DNA from: Flavobacterium endoglycinae
GTDB lineage: Bacteria > Bacteroidota > Bacteroidia > Flavobacteriales > Flavobacteriaceae
DNA length: 64,000 bases
Assembly (NCBI RefSeq): GCF_017352115.1
Contig: NZ_CP071448.1
Span: 4,823,001 to 4,887,000 of the forward strand
Direction of reading: 5' to 3'
In this document: positions 21,560 to 31,147 of the stretch, piece by piece
How positions within the stretch are numbered: the stretch's first letter is position 1
How the letters are laid out: the number at the start of each line of letters is the position of its first letter
The notes under the pieces: generated by a model
The model's input: the letters and a program-made list of their open reading frames with translations, nothing else
Database searches by the model: none
Told to the model about the DNA's origin: nothing
Made by a program: the position numbers and the translations under genes

Positions 21560-23272
21560 ATGAAAAATTCCGCATTATTTATCGCATCATCTCTGCTTTT
21601 TTTAGGAAGCTCAAAATGCTTTGCCCAGTATCCAAAAATTAGTCCAGAAGTTCAAGCGCAGGAAAAAGCAATTAAAGAAGAAGCTCAAAGACTTTCTGAC
21701 GAAGCTTGGGAAAAAGCTTTAGTTGTTATTGAAGAAGAAGCTAAACACGGAAAACCATATATTCCGTGGGCAGCAAGACCAACCGATTTACCTCAGGCTG
21801 AAATTCCAGCTTTCCCGGGTGCTGAAGGAGGAGGAATGTACACTTTTGGAGGTCGTGGAGGAAAAGTATACACCGTAACAAGTTTAGAAGACCGCGGACC
21901 AGGAACTTTACGTGAAGCTTGCGAACAAGGAGGAGCGAGAATAGTGGTATTTAATGTTGCTGGAATTATTCGATTAAAAAGTCCGTTAATCATTCGTGCG
22001 CCTTACATTACAATTGCAGGGCAGACTGCTCCCGGAGATGGAATTTGTATTGCAGGAGAATCAACTTGGATCGATACGCATGATGTAATTATCAGACATG
22101 TACGTTTCCGTCGTGGAGAAACTTTTGTAGGACGTCGTGATGATGCCATTGGAGGAAATCCAGTTGGAAACATCATGATCGATCACGTTTCTGCTACTTG
22201 GGGATTAGACGAAAATATGTCAATATATAGACACATGTACAACCCAGGGCCAGGGTATCCAGATATTAAAGTGGGAACAGTAAACATTACCATCCAAAAC
22301 AGTTTATTCGGAGAAGCTTTAGACACTTACAATCATGCTTTCGGAAGTACTTTAGGTGGAGAAAACTGCTCTTTCATGAGAAATATGTGGGCTAATAATG
22401 CTGGTAGAAACCCTTCTATTGGATGGAATGGAATTTTCAACTTCGTTAATAATGTGGTTTTCAACTGGTACAACAGATCTACAGATGGCGGCGATTACAC
22501 AGCAAACTACAACATCATCAACAACTTCTATAAACCAGGTCCTGTAACCGATCTAACTCAGCCAATCAGCTATAGAATCTTAAAACCTGAATCAGGAAGA
22601 AGCAAATTGCCATACATGGTTTTTGGTAGAGCTTTCGTAAACGGAAACGTAGTAAACGGAAATGAAAAGGTGACGAAAGACAACTGGGACGGTGGAATTC
22701 AGCTTGAAAACAAAAAAGGGGAATTAATGACTTATGAGGAAGCGTCAGCATATTTTGCTAAAATGAAAGTAGACAAACCTTTCCCAATGCCATGGTTCAA
22801 TAAATTTATGACAGCTGAAGAATCGTATGAGTTTGTGCTTAAAAACGTTGGAGCAACACTGCCTATCAGAGACAAAGTCGACGAAAGAATCGTAAGAACT
22901 GTAAAAACTGGAGTTCCTGAATATGCAAAAGGATTAGAGAAAAAGACTTTCTACCAATTCGAACACAGACGCCTACCGATGGATTCTTATAAGAAAGGAA
23001 TCATTACAGACATTTCTCAAGTTGGCGGATATCCAGAATATAAAGGAAAACCTTATGTAGACACAGATAAAGATGGTATGCCAGATGCATGGGAGAAAAA
23101 ATACGGTTTAAACCCGAACGATCCATCTGACGCACAAGGAGACTTAAACGGAGACGGATATTCTAATATTGAAGATTACATCAACGGTGTAAATCCTGCA
23201 ATAAAAGTAAACTGGAAAGATCTAGCGAATAACAAAGAAACATTGGTTAGACCTTTATTAGATTTAAAATAA
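21560..23272 (+). CDS. PL1-type pectate lyase (paralogue 1)
   Basis: A 570-aa secreted lyase (signal peptide ending KCFAQ). A charged helical stretch (about 25-70) precedes the beta-helix, which starts at IPAFPGAEGGG and holds GGRGGKVYTVTSLEDRGPGT, ITIAGQTAPGDGICIAG, VRFRRGE and IDHVSATWGLDENMS. The C-terminus has an acidic calcium-binding repeat (about 510-555; DTDKDGMPDAWEKKYGLNPN, LNGDGYSNIEDYING). It should cleave de-esterified homogalacturonan by beta-elimination. It is clearly paralogous to the lyase at 24182, with the same layout, and the two flank a DUF3826 gene. Confidence 0.9.
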   Translation: MKNSALFIASSLLFLGSSKCFAQYPKISPEVQAQEKAIKEEAQRLSDEAWEKALVVIEEEAKHGKPYIPWAARPTDLPQAEIPAFPGAEGGGMYTFGGRGGKVYTVTSLEDRGPGTLREACEQGGARIVVFNVAGIIRLKSPLIIRAPYITIAGQTAPGDGICIAGESTWIDTHDVIIRHVRFRRGETFVGRRDDAIGGNPVGNIMIDHVSATWGLDENMSIYRHMYNPGPGYPDIKVGTVNITIQNSLFGEALDTYNHAFGSTLGGENCSFMRNMWANNAGRNPSIGWNGIFNFVNNVVFNWYNRSTDGGDYTANYNIINNFYKPGPVTDLTQPISYRILKPESGRSKLPYMVFGRAFVNGNVVNGNEKVTKDNWDGGIQLENKKGELMTYEEASAYFAKMKVDKPFPMPWFNKFMTAEESYEFVLKNVGATLPIRDKVDERIVRTVKTGVPEYAKGLEKKTFYQFEHRRLPMDSYKKGIITDISQVGGYPEYKGKPYVDTDKDGMPDAWEKKYGLNPNDPSDAQGDLNGDGYSNIEDYINGVNPAIKVNWKDLANNKETLVRPLLDLK

Positions 23273-23293
23273 GAAAAACTGAAATAATTATTT

Positions 23294-23425
23294 AACACAT
23301 AGAAACATAGAATTTAAATCTAAAATAGAAACTAAAAGAAAATCTAGATTTTCCACACATAGCTATATGTATTAATAAAGAGTGAAACGCCTTTATGACA
23401 AAGAAAATCTATGTTTCTATGTGTT
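23294..23425. repeat. Inverted repeat with AACACATAGAAACATAG arms
   Basis: Perfect 17-bp arms at 23294-23310 and 23409-23425 span nearly the entire gap between the lyase and the DUF3826 gene. The right arm ends 17 bp before the chosen ATG at 23443. Confidence 0.92.
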
Positions 23426-23442
23426 TAAAAAAAATAAAGACA

Positions 23443-24132
23443 ATGGTACTAAATAAAATAAATGCTGGTTTATTATCGATGGTTTTCGCATTTTCAACTT
23501 TGAATGCACAGCAGCATTTAGATCCAGAATATGTAAAAGTTACTAACGAAAGAGCAGCTAAAATCGTCGTGAAATTAGATTTGAAAAACGAAGCAAAAGA
23601 AAAAGCTGTTTCAAATATAATAGCACAGCAATTCAGAGATTTGAGCGAAATCCAAGACGGTAGAGACGCTGAAATTAAAAAAGTAAAAGAAGACACTTCT
23701 TTAGCTAAAGAAAAACAAAACGAGAAAATTGACAAGCTGAAAGCAAAAGCAGACGAGTCAATTGCAAAATTGCATAAATCGTATCTTAAAAAATTAGGTA
23801 AAGAATTATCAGAAGACAAAATTACTGAAGTCAAAGACGGAATGACGTATGGCGTACTTCCAATTACGGTTGCAGGATACAACGACATGCTTCCAAACTT
23901 AACTGCAGAACAAAAAGAATATATTTATAATGCTTTGGTTGAAGCCAGAGAACATGCCATGGACGCTGGTTCATCTAAAGAAAAACACGGCTGGTTTGGT
24001 AAATATAAAGGAAGAATCAATAATTATTTATCAAAACAAGGTTACGATTTAAATAAAGAAAGTGCTGACTGGCACAAACGCATTGAAGAGAGAGAAAAGA
24101 ATAAAGGAAAAGATGCTACTTCAAAAGAATAA
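23443..24132 (+). CDS. DUF3826 family secreted protein
   Basis: A 229-aa protein from ATG 23443, the start giving signal peptide MVLNKINAGLLSMVFAFSTLNAQ; the frame extends to 23395 only through the upstream inverted repeat. The body is largely helical and charged, with a probable coiled coil (about 60-115), then LPNLTAEQKEYIYNALVEAREHAMDAGSSKEKHGWFGKYKGRINNYLSKQGYDL, recognised as the DUF3826 pattern. Members are usually seen beside pectate lyases in Bacteroidota PULs; no function is established. Its position between two paralogous PL1 genes suggests a helper role (binding, folding or periplasmic handling of pectin fragments), which is inference. Confidence 0.75.
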   Translation: MVLNKINAGLLSMVFAFSTLNAQQHLDPEYVKVTNERAAKIVVKLDLKNEAKEKAVSNIIAQQFRDLSEIQDGRDAEIKKVKEDTSLAKEKQNEKIDKLKAKADESIAKLHKSYLKKLGKELSEDKITEVKDGMTYGVLPITVAGYNDMLPNLTAEQKEYIYNALVEAREHAMDAGSSKEKHGWFGKYKGRINNYLSKQGYDLNKESADWHKRIEEREKNKGKDATSKE

Positions 24133-24181
24133 TTTCTTAAAACTTTACAGCAATAACTATTAACTACAACCACCACAATTC

Positions 24182-25888
24182 ATGCTAAATATCTTTCCAA
24201 ACCGTACTTTAAAAAGAACAGTAATGGCGTTTTCATTTTGTTCTCTAGTATCATCGGCATATGCTCAATATCCAGTAATTCCAAAAGACGTTCAGGCAAA
24301 AGCGGATGCTGTTTTAGCTGATGAAGAAAAGAGATTAAGCGAAATCTGGAATGCCAATTATCATATTATTAAAGAAGAAGCAAAACAAGGAAAACCTTAT
24401 TTGCCTTGGGCTTCTTATCCAAAAGATTTTGTACAAGCCGATATTCCAGCTTTTCCAGGTGCTGAAGGCGGTGGTGCCTACACGCAAGGCGGACGTGGCG
24501 GAAAAATATTTGTGGTTACTAGTTTAGAAGACAGCGGAAAAGGAACTTTTCGTGAAGCATGCGAAGCCGTTGGAGCAAGAACAATCGTTTTTAACGTTTC
24601 GGGAATTATCCATTTAAAAAAGAGAATCAGCATGCGTGCGCCTTACGTAACCATTGCTGGACAAACTGCTCCTGGGGACGGAATTTGCATTGCGGGAGAA
24701 ACTTTAGAAATTGATACGCACGACGTTATCATCAGACACATGCGTTTCAGACGTGGCGCAACCGAAGTAACAAGAAGAGATGACGCGCTTGGCGGAAATC
24801 CGATGGGAAATATCATCGTTGACCACTGTTCTGTAAGCTGGGGATTAGACGAAAATATTTCTCTTTACAGACATCAATTTGCAGCAAATGCAAAATCGAA
24901 ACTAGAGAAATTGCCAGCGTGTAATATCACCATTCAAAACACCATTTCATCAGAAGGTTTAGATACTTATAATCACGCTTTCGGAAGTACAATTGGCGGA
25001 TTAAATAGTACTTTTATGCGTAACTTATGGGCCGACAACATTTCTAGAAACGCTTCTATCGGAATGTATGGCGACTTTAATTTTGTGAATAATGTAGTAT
25101 TTAATTGGTGGAATCGTACCTTAGATGGCGGCGATTACCGTTCGATGTTAAACATCATCAACAATTATTTTAAACCAGGTCCAATTACGCCAGCAGGTGA
25201 GCCGATTGCACATAGAATTGTGAAGCCTGAATCTGGATATATTGAGCCAAAACAATACGGAAGAGCTTATGTTTCAGGAAATTTCATTGTAGGTTCTCCT
25301 GAAGTTACAGCAGATAACTGGAATGGCGGAGTACAATTGGAAAACCTTCCAGAAGCTGAAACGGCAGCATTTTTAGCAGCAATTAAACAGCCAAAACCTT
25401 TTTCAATGCCTCAATTCAAAATTATGGGTGCTGAAGAAGCTTATGAATATGTTTTAGCAAATGTTGGAGCGACAATTCCAAAAAGAGATGCTGTTGATGA
25501 AAGAATTTTGAAACAAGTTCGTACAGGAAAAATCGAAGTAAAAGATGGTTTAGAAAACAATATTGGAAAAGAATTCATCAAAAGAAGATTGCCTGCGGAT
25601 TCTTATAAAAAAGGAATTATAACACATCCAGATCAAGTTGGCGGTTATCCAACTTACAAAGGAAAAGCTTATAAAGATTCTGATAATGATGGAATTCCAG
25701 ATGCTTGGGAAAAGAGATACGGTTTAAATCCAAATGATGCTTCAGATGCCAATAAAGATTCAAACGGAGACGGTTACACCAACATCGAAAAATATTTCAA
25801 CGGAATCGATCCAACTAGTAAAATAGATTGGACGAAAATCGAGAATAATACTGATACTTTGGCTAAATTAAAGTCATTGTTGCAATAA
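24182..25888 (+). CDS. PL1-type pectate lyase (paralogue 2)
   Basis: A 568-aa secreted lyase, paralogue of the product of 21560. Signal peptide to SSAYAQ; a second possible start is the Met 14 codons in (24224). Beta-helix motifs: AFPGAEGGGAYTQGGRGGKIFVVTSL, VTIAGQTAPGDGICIAG, MRFRRGATEVTRRDDALGG and VDHCSVSWGLDENIS. The C-terminal acidic repeat is DSDNDGIPDAWEKRYGLNPN. The gap before it (49 bp) is one of the few without an inverted repeat, so it is probably co-transcribed with the DUF3826 gene. Keeping two near-identical layouts suggests division of labour, for example by esterification pattern or location; this cannot be told from sequence. Confidence 0.9.
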   Translation: MLNIFPNRTLKRTVMAFSFCSLVSSAYAQYPVIPKDVQAKADAVLADEEKRLSEIWNANYHIIKEEAKQGKPYLPWASYPKDFVQADIPAFPGAEGGGAYTQGGRGGKIFVVTSLEDSGKGTFREACEAVGARTIVFNVSGIIHLKKRISMRAPYVTIAGQTAPGDGICIAGETLEIDTHDVIIRHMRFRRGATEVTRRDDALGGNPMGNIIVDHCSVSWGLDENISLYRHQFAANAKSKLEKLPACNITIQNTISSEGLDTYNHAFGSTIGGLNSTFMRNLWADNISRNASIGMYGDFNFVNNVVFNWWNRTLDGGDYRSMLNIINNYFKPGPITPAGEPIAHRIVKPESGYIEPKQYGRAYVSGNFIVGSPEVTADNWNGGVQLENLPEAETAAFLAAIKQPKPFSMPQFKIMGAEEAYEYVLANVGATIPKRDAVDERILKQVRTGKIEVKDGLENNIGKEFIKRRLPADSYKKGIITHPDQVGGYPTYKGKAYKDSDNDGIPDAWEKRYGLNPNDASDANKDSNGDGYTNIEKYFNGIDPTSKIDWTKIENNTDTLAKLKSLLQ

Positions 25889-25892
25889 GATA

Positions 25893-25968
25893 ATAGAATA
25901 GAGAAAATAGATAATGGAGCAAAGATTGGGTAAAAGTCTATATTCTTTACTCTATTTTCTATATTCTA
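25893..25968. repeat. Imperfect inverted repeat with GAATAGAGAAAATAG arms
   Basis: Left arm 25893-25912 and right arm about 25947-25968 pair with one or two mismatches. The left arm starts 5 bp after the lyase stop; the right arm ends 44 bp before the next ATG. Confidence 0.8.
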
Positions 25969-26012
25969 AAAAATCAAAATGCTAAGAAGTCTAAGAAAGT
26001 CAAAAAATAAAA

Positions 26013-29000
26013 ATGAATTTTAATCATCTAATAAATATAGTATTTCTTCAAAAAGATAAAATGGTTTTGTCTGGTTTGGTGATGCTTTTCAGTCTTAACA
26101 TCACATCCCAAAACACTTTCCCAGACATTGTAAAAACCAAAGAAGGAAAACTTTCTTTTACAGCAGATAATCAAGGAAACCAGATTCCTGATTTTTCTTT
26201 TGCAGGATATATGGCATCAGAAAAAGCAATTCCGAATCTGGAAAACAAGATTTTTGTTTCCAAACAAGAAGACGATGCAACTCAGAAAATCCAAAATGCA
26301 ATCGATTATGTAAGCGCATTAAAACCAGATAAATCAGGCTTTCGCGGAGCGGTTTTGTTAGATAAAGGAATTTTCAAAGTTAGCGGAACATTATACATCA
26401 GAAAATCGGGTGTTGTTTTAAGAGGAAGCGGAAACACCGAAAACGGAACGGTACTTTTAGGAACAGGTTTAGAAAGAGAAGCTTTAATTAGAATTTTGGG
26501 TGAAAATGATAAAGTGTATAAAGATGCTTTCGAATTCAATACTGCTTACACACCACTTGGAACTCAAAAAATCCAATTTAAAAATGCTTCGAAATTAAAA
26601 GTTTCTGATGAAATTGAAATCAGCAAACCTTTGACAGATAATTTCATTAAAGAAGTAAACATGCAGGATTTCGGGGGAGAAACTTCTTGGATTGGATGGA
26701 AAAAAGGTGCTTGGGATATGACTTGGAATAGAGTTGTAACCAAAATCAACGGAAATGAAGTTACCTTAAATGCTCCAATTACAATGTCATTAGATGATGT
26801 TTTCGGTGCTTCAAAAGTGACGGTTTATTCATGGCCAGGAAGAGTTGAAAATGCTGGAGTTGAAAATATTTTGATGAAATCAACTTTCAATGCTTCAAAT
26901 GCAAAAGACGAAGAGCACAGATGGCAGGCAATTAGCATTGAAAACACTAGAAATGCTTGGGTAAAACAAGTTAATTTCAAACATTTTGCAGGTGGAGCGG
27001 TTACAATTTTAAAAACGAGTCAGCAGATTACAGTTGAAGATTGTATTGCTACAGAACCCGTTTCAGAAATTGCTTCATTCAGAAGACATACCTTTTATAC
27101 AGAAGGTCAGCAGACGCTTTTCCAGCGTTGTTATTCAGAATTTGGGTATCATGATTTTGCTGTGGGAGGATTTGGAACAACAGGTCCAAATGCTTTTGTG
27201 CAGTGCGAATCGCATCTTCCATTCAACAACAGCGGAGCCATCGGAAGCTGGGCAACAGGCGTTTTATTTGACGTTGCCAATATCGACGGTGCGGCACTTA
27301 GTTATAACAACAGAGAACAAGGCGGAAGAGGAGCAGGTTGGACAGCTGCAAATTCTGTTATCTGGGAATCTTCAGCTTCAAAAGTAGAATGTTATAGTCC
27401 GCCAACTGCTCAAAACTGGGCTTTTGGAGTTTGGGGGCAATTTGGAGGAAACGGACATTGGAAAGACGTAAACGGACACATCAGCCCAAGAAGTTTGTTC
27501 TACGCGCAATTAGAAGCCCGATTAGGAAAACTTCCAACGCCAGCTTTTATTTACGATTTAGGTTCCGAACCCTCTTCAAGTCCGACAATCGAAGTAGCGC
27601 AAGAATTGACGAAAGCTTCAGTTACAGCCAAACAAAGCTTGCCAGAATGGATTGCAGAAGTTTCAAAACAAACCCCGATAAACATCAACAATTCGGGCTT
27701 AAAAAATGCAAATGATTTAAAAAATGTTACTTCAAATAAATCGGAAAATAAATCAAAAGTTACTACAGAAAATGGCTGGTTAACTTTCAACGGAAAAGTA
27801 ATTGCTGGAAAACAAATGAACGTAGCTTGGTGGAGAGGTGATCTTACAGATGATTTCGTAAACAAATCATTACCGCACGTAACTCGTTTTGTACCAGGAA
27901 GAACAGGCAATGGATTAACAGACAGAGTTCAAGAAACGGTAGATTATTTAAGTTCCAATAACATCATTGCTTTAGAACACAATTACGGTTTATGGTACGA
28001 CCGCAGAATGGACGATCATGAACGTGTTAGAAGAATCGATGATGATGCTTGGCCGCCATTTTACGAACAGCCTTTTGCAAGAAGCGGAAAAGACTTGGCT
28101 TGGGATCATTTAAGCAAATACGATTTAACAAAATTCAACGATTGGTACTGGAGCCGTTTAGCGCAGTTTGCAACATTGGCAGAACCAAACGGACAAATGT
28201 TAATCAATCAACAATATTTTCAGCACAATATTTTAGAAGCAGGAGCACATTGGGCAAGTTCGCCTTGGCGTTCGGCAAACAATATCAATAATTCTGGATT
28301 TCCAGAGCCACCTCCTTACGCAGGAGACAAACGCATTTTTATGGCAGAGCAGTTTTATGATGCTACAAATGCCGAAAGAAGAAAGTTACACCAAGGTTTC
28401 ATTAGAAAATCTTTCGAAAACTTTCAGGAAAACAGCAACGTAATTCAGCTAACAAGTGCCGAATATACAGGCCCACTTCACTTTATGGAGTTCTGGTTAG
28501 ATGAAGCTCAAAAATGGAAAGATGAAACTGGTAAAAAAGGCTTGATCGGTTTAAGTGCAACCAAAGATGTTCAAGATGCGATTTTAAATGATGCCAAAAG
28601 AGTCAAAACAGTTGATGTAATTGATATTCGTTATTGGTACTATAAAGAAGATGGTTCAGCTTACGCTCCGCAAGGAGGCGTTAATTTAGCACCGAGACAG
28701 CATGCCAGAAAACTGAAAACAGGAAAAGAAACCGATAATCAAGTCTATCGTGCTGTTAGAGAATACCGAGAAAAATACCCTGAAAAAGTAATTTTATATT
28801 CAACAGACGGATCTTCTCGTTTCGGATGGCCAGCTTTGATGGCGGGAGCTTCAATGCCAAACATTCCAAAAATTGAACTGCCTCAGTTTTATGCCGCTTT
28901 AAGCGAAATGAAATTAGTTGACGGAAATACGTTCTCAGACAATCTTTGGAAATTAGAAAACAAAGGAAAAAGCTATCTTTTCTATCTGAAAAACGATCAA

Positions 29001-29165
29001 GATATCACAATCGATTTATCAAACGAAAAAGGAACATTTGAAGTATTTGCAATCAATGCTTCAACAGGAAATACAACTAAAAAAGCCAACATCAGCGGAG
29101 GAAAACAAGTAACCATTCCACAAGCGGAAATAAAAGAAAAAGTGCTTTTTGTAGTAAGAAAGTAA
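26013..29165 (+). CDS. Beta-helix plus TIM-barrel-like protein of unknown activity (possible DUF6298)
   Basis: A 1050-aa secreted protein with two large parts. Residues about 80-510 read as a pectin-lyase-like parallel beta-helix (GAVLLDKGIFKVSGTLYIRKSGVVLRG; later VEDCIATEPVSE and FGGNGHWKDVNGHISPRS). Residues about 590-1000 look like a glycosidase-type barrel: WWRGDLTDDFVNKSLPHVTRFVPGRT, IIALEHNYGLWYDRRMDDHERV, IDIRYWYYKEDGSAYAPQGG. A small C-terminal sandwich ends it. I recall the second part as similar to DUF6298, but this needs a profile search. The start could be ATG 26013 or 26061; the signal peptide (MVLSGLVMLFSLNITSQ) is complete from 26061. No reaction is assigned. Position between a PL1 and a GH140 makes a rhamnogalacturonan side-chain activity plausible. 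Confidence 0.62.
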   Translation: MNFNHLINIVFLQKDKMVLSGLVMLFSLNITSQNTFPDIVKTKEGKLSFTADNQGNQIPDFSFAGYMASEKAIPNLENKIFVSKQEDDATQKIQNAIDYVSALKPDKSGFRGAVLLDKGIFKVSGTLYIRKSGVVLRGSGNTENGTVLLGTGLEREALIRILGENDKVYKDAFEFNTAYTPLGTQKIQFKNASKLKVSDEIEISKPLTDNFIKEVNMQDFGGETSWIGWKKGAWDMTWNRVVTKINGNEVTLNAPITMSLDDVFGASKVTVYSWPGRVENAGVENILMKSTFNASNAKDEEHRWQAISIENTRNAWVKQVNFKHFAGGAVTILKTSQQITVEDCIATEPVSEIASFRRHTFYTEGQQTLFQRCYSEFGYHDFAVGGFGTTGPNAFVQCESHLPFNNSGAIGSWATGVLFDVANIDGAALSYNNREQGGRGAGWTAANSVIWESSASKVECYSPPTAQNWAFGVWGQFGGNGHWKDVNGHISPRSLFYAQLEARLGKLPTPAFIYDLGSEPSSSPTIEVAQELTKASVTAKQSLPEWIAEVSKQTPININNSGLKNANDLKNVTSNKSENKSKVTTENGWLTFNGKVIAGKQMNVAWWRGDLTDDFVNKSLPHVTRFVPGRTGNGLTDRVQETVDYLSSNNIIALEHNYGLWYDRRMDDHERVRRIDDDAWPPFYEQPFARSGKDLAWDHLSKYDLTKFNDWYWSRLAQFATLAEPNGQMLINQQYFQHNILEAGAHWASSPWRSANNINNSGFPEPPPYAGDKRIFMAEQFYDATNAERRKLHQGFIRKSFENFQENSNVIQLTSAEYTGPLHFMEFWLDEAQKWKDETGKKGLIGLSATKDVQDAILNDAKRVKTVDVIDIRYWYYKEDGSAYAPQGGVNLAPRQHARKLKTGKETDNQVYRAVREYREKYPEKVILYSTDGSSRFGWPALMAGASMPNIPKIELPQFYAALSEMKLVDGNTFSDNLWKLENKGKSYLFYLKNDQDITIDLSNEKGTFEVFAINASTGNTTKKANISGGKQVTIPQAEIKEKVLFVVRK

Positions 29166-29173
29166 AAAGTTAT

Positions 29174-29380
29174 TAGCCACGAATTCACGAATTAATCAGA
29201 TTGAATTGAGAATAAATCTGCTTAATTTCCCAAATCTGCGAGAGAAAAAATTTCACGCAGATTTAAAAAGATTAGAGCAGATTTTTAAATTTGATCTGCG
29301 AAAATCGGCCAAAATCAGCGGAATCTGCGTGAAATAAAAACACAAAGTTGATCAAAATAAAATTCGTGAATTCGTGGCTA
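29174..29380. repeat. Perfect 20-bp inverted repeat (family B) enclosing family C repeat
   Basis: Outer arms 29174-29193 and 29361-29380 (TAGCCACGAATTCACGAATT and its exact complement) enclose a second inverted repeat, TTTCACGCAGATT at 29251-29263 with AATCTGCGTGAAA at 29322-29334. The outer left arm starts 9 bp after the stop; the outer right arm ends 24 bp before the next ATG. Confidence 0.93.
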
Positions 29381-29404
29381 TAAAAAAATTAAAAACAACC
29401 CAAA

Positions 29405-30811
29405 ATGAATCTGAAAATAAAATCTTTATACGCTCTTTGTATACCCTTTATGTTTGCAGCACAAAGCGGATTTGCGCAATCTGCTAAAACAAAAGCATTA
29501 CTGCCTGAAATCAAAGTATCTAAAAATCAGCATTATTTTGTAACCGAAAACGAAAAACCATTTTTCTGGTTGGGTGACACAGGCTGGCTCACATTCGGAA
29601 AATTGGATAGACCGGGAATTGAGAAATACTTTAAAGACAGAAAAGACAAAGGATTCAATGTCGTTCAGGTCATGGTTTTGCACAACATCAATGCTGTTAA
29701 CGTTTATGGTGATGCGGCCTTAATAAACGAAGACGTTTCAAAACCATTGATTACAGCTGGAAATGATTTCAAAGATCCAAAACAATACGATTACTGGGAT
29801 CATGTAGATTATACGTTAGACGTAGCTCAGAAAAACGGAATTTACGTTGCAATGGTTCCAGTTTGGGGAACAAACGTTTCAAAAGGAAATAAAGTAAGCA
29901 AAGAACAAGCAACAGAATATGCTCAGTTTTTGGCTAATCGATATAAAAGCAGAACCAACGTGATTTGGTTAAACGGTGGAGACACGCACGGAAACGAATT
30001 CCAAGATATCTGGAATGCTATTGGAAATACTTTAAAAACCAACAATCCAAATCAGTTAGTGACTTTTCACCCGTTTGGGAGAACCGATTCTTCAGAGAAC
30101 TTCCACAACGAAAAATGGTTAGATTTCAATATGTTCCAATCAGGACACAGAAGATACGATCAGGATTCTATAAAAACCAATTTCAAAGAAGACAATTACA
30201 AATTTGTCTTAAGAGATTTCAAATTAAAGCCAACAAAACCTACACTTGACGGAGAACCTTCATACGAAGGAATTCCACACGGTTTACACGACACTTTACA
30301 GCCAAAATGGACCGCAAACGATGTACGCCGTTACGGATATTGGTCGGTTTTATCAGGAGCCGCAGGTTACACATACGGACACAACGCCGTAATGCAAATG
30401 TTCAGAAAAGGCGATAAACCAGCTTACGGAAATAAAGAATTATGGACATCAGCAATCAATGCACCTGGAGCTAAACAAATGGTTTATATCAAGAAATTAA
30501 TGGAAGAATTTCCATTTTTAGAAGGGACTCCAGATGTTTCTTTAGTGGTTAACCAAGGAGAAAAATACGATTATATTCCGGCCATAAAAGGAGAAAAATA
30601 TGCTTTGCTTTACACTTACAACGGAAGAATTATAGAAGTAAAACTAGGAAAAATTGCCGGTGATAAATTCGAAGCGACTTGGTACAATCCAAGAAACGGC
30701 AAGAAAACCAAAATCGGAATATTTGAAAATAAAGAAGGAACTCAAAATTTTCAGCCAGAAGGCAAAAATGAAGATGGAAATGACTGGGTTTTGATTTTGA
30801 AGTCAAAGTAA
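29405..30811 (+). CDS. GH140-type apiosidase (DUF4038 family)
   Basis: A 468-aa secreted enzyme (signal peptide to SGFAQ). The fold is a TIM barrel with PFFWLGDTGWLTFGKLDRPGIEKYFKDRKDKGFNVVQ at the N-terminus, VIWLNGGDTHG (Asp193, likely acid/base) and LDGEPSYEGIPHG (Glu284, likely nucleophile), followed by a C-terminal sandwich (about 385-468; GRIIEVKLGKIAGDKFEATWYNPRNG). This matches DUF4038 plus a collagen-binding-like C-terminal domain, the arrangement of GH140, whose founding member cleaves the apiose linkage joining side chains to the rhamnogalacturonan II backbone. It is the strongest single pointer to RG-II in the locus. DUF4038 is also found outside GH140, hence not full confidence. 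Confidence 0.8.
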   Translation: MNLKIKSLYALCIPFMFAAQSGFAQSAKTKALLPEIKVSKNQHYFVTENEKPFFWLGDTGWLTFGKLDRPGIEKYFKDRKDKGFNVVQVMVLHNINAVNVYGDAALINEDVSKPLITAGNDFKDPKQYDYWDHVDYTLDVAQKNGIYVAMVPVWGTNVSKGNKVSKEQATEYAQFLANRYKSRTNVIWLNGGDTHGNEFQDIWNAIGNTLKTNNPNQLVTFHPFGRTDSSENFHNEKWLDFNMFQSGHRRYDQDSIKTNFKEDNYKFVLRDFKLKPTKPTLDGEPSYEGIPHGLHDTLQPKWTANDVRRYGYWSVLSGAAGYTYGHNAVMQMFRKGDKPAYGNKELWTSAINAPGAKQMVYIKKLMEEFPFLEGTPDVSLVVNQGEKYDYIPAIKGEKYALLYTYNGRIIEVKLGKIAGDKFEATWYNPRNGKKTKIGIFENKEGTQNFQPEGKNEDGNDWVLILKSK

Positions 30812-31147
30812 AAAAAGTCTAGTATTGTCATCCTGAGCGAAGTCGAAGGACCTCAAAGATTAGACACAATGTGTTACAATGCAAGCGCCCTTCGACTTCG
30901 CTCAGGGTGACAAAAAATGAGAATAAACATCTCTCGCAGATTTTGCAGATCAAGCAGATAAAAAATCCTTTTAATCTATGAAATCAGTGGCAAAAAAAAT
31001 AATCTGCATAATCTGCCAAATCTGCGAGAGAAAAAATTCACGCAGATTTATAAAAGATTAAAGCAGATTAAACAGATTTTTAAAATTTGATCTGCGCAGA
31101 TCAACTAAAATCAGCAAAATCTGCGTGAAACAAAAAACAACACAACA
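30812..31147. other. Intergenic region with three inverted repeats in series
   Basis: This 336-bp gap contains no gene. It is built of three repeat units in a row: TGTCATCCTGAGCGAAGTCG at 30826-30849 with its complement at 30889-30912; CTCTCGCAGATTT near 30931 with AAATCTGCGAGAG ending at 31030; and TTCACGCAGATTT at 31037-31049 with AAATCTGCGTGAA at about 31117-31129. The last arm ends 18 bp before the GH28 ATG. Confidence 0.88.

Noticed and set aside
23409-23888. 159-codon frame opposite the DUF3826 gene
   Set aside because: Antisense to a gene with a clear signal peptide; product is low-complexity Ser/Phe-rich, as expected for the complement of Lys/Glu-rich coding sequence.
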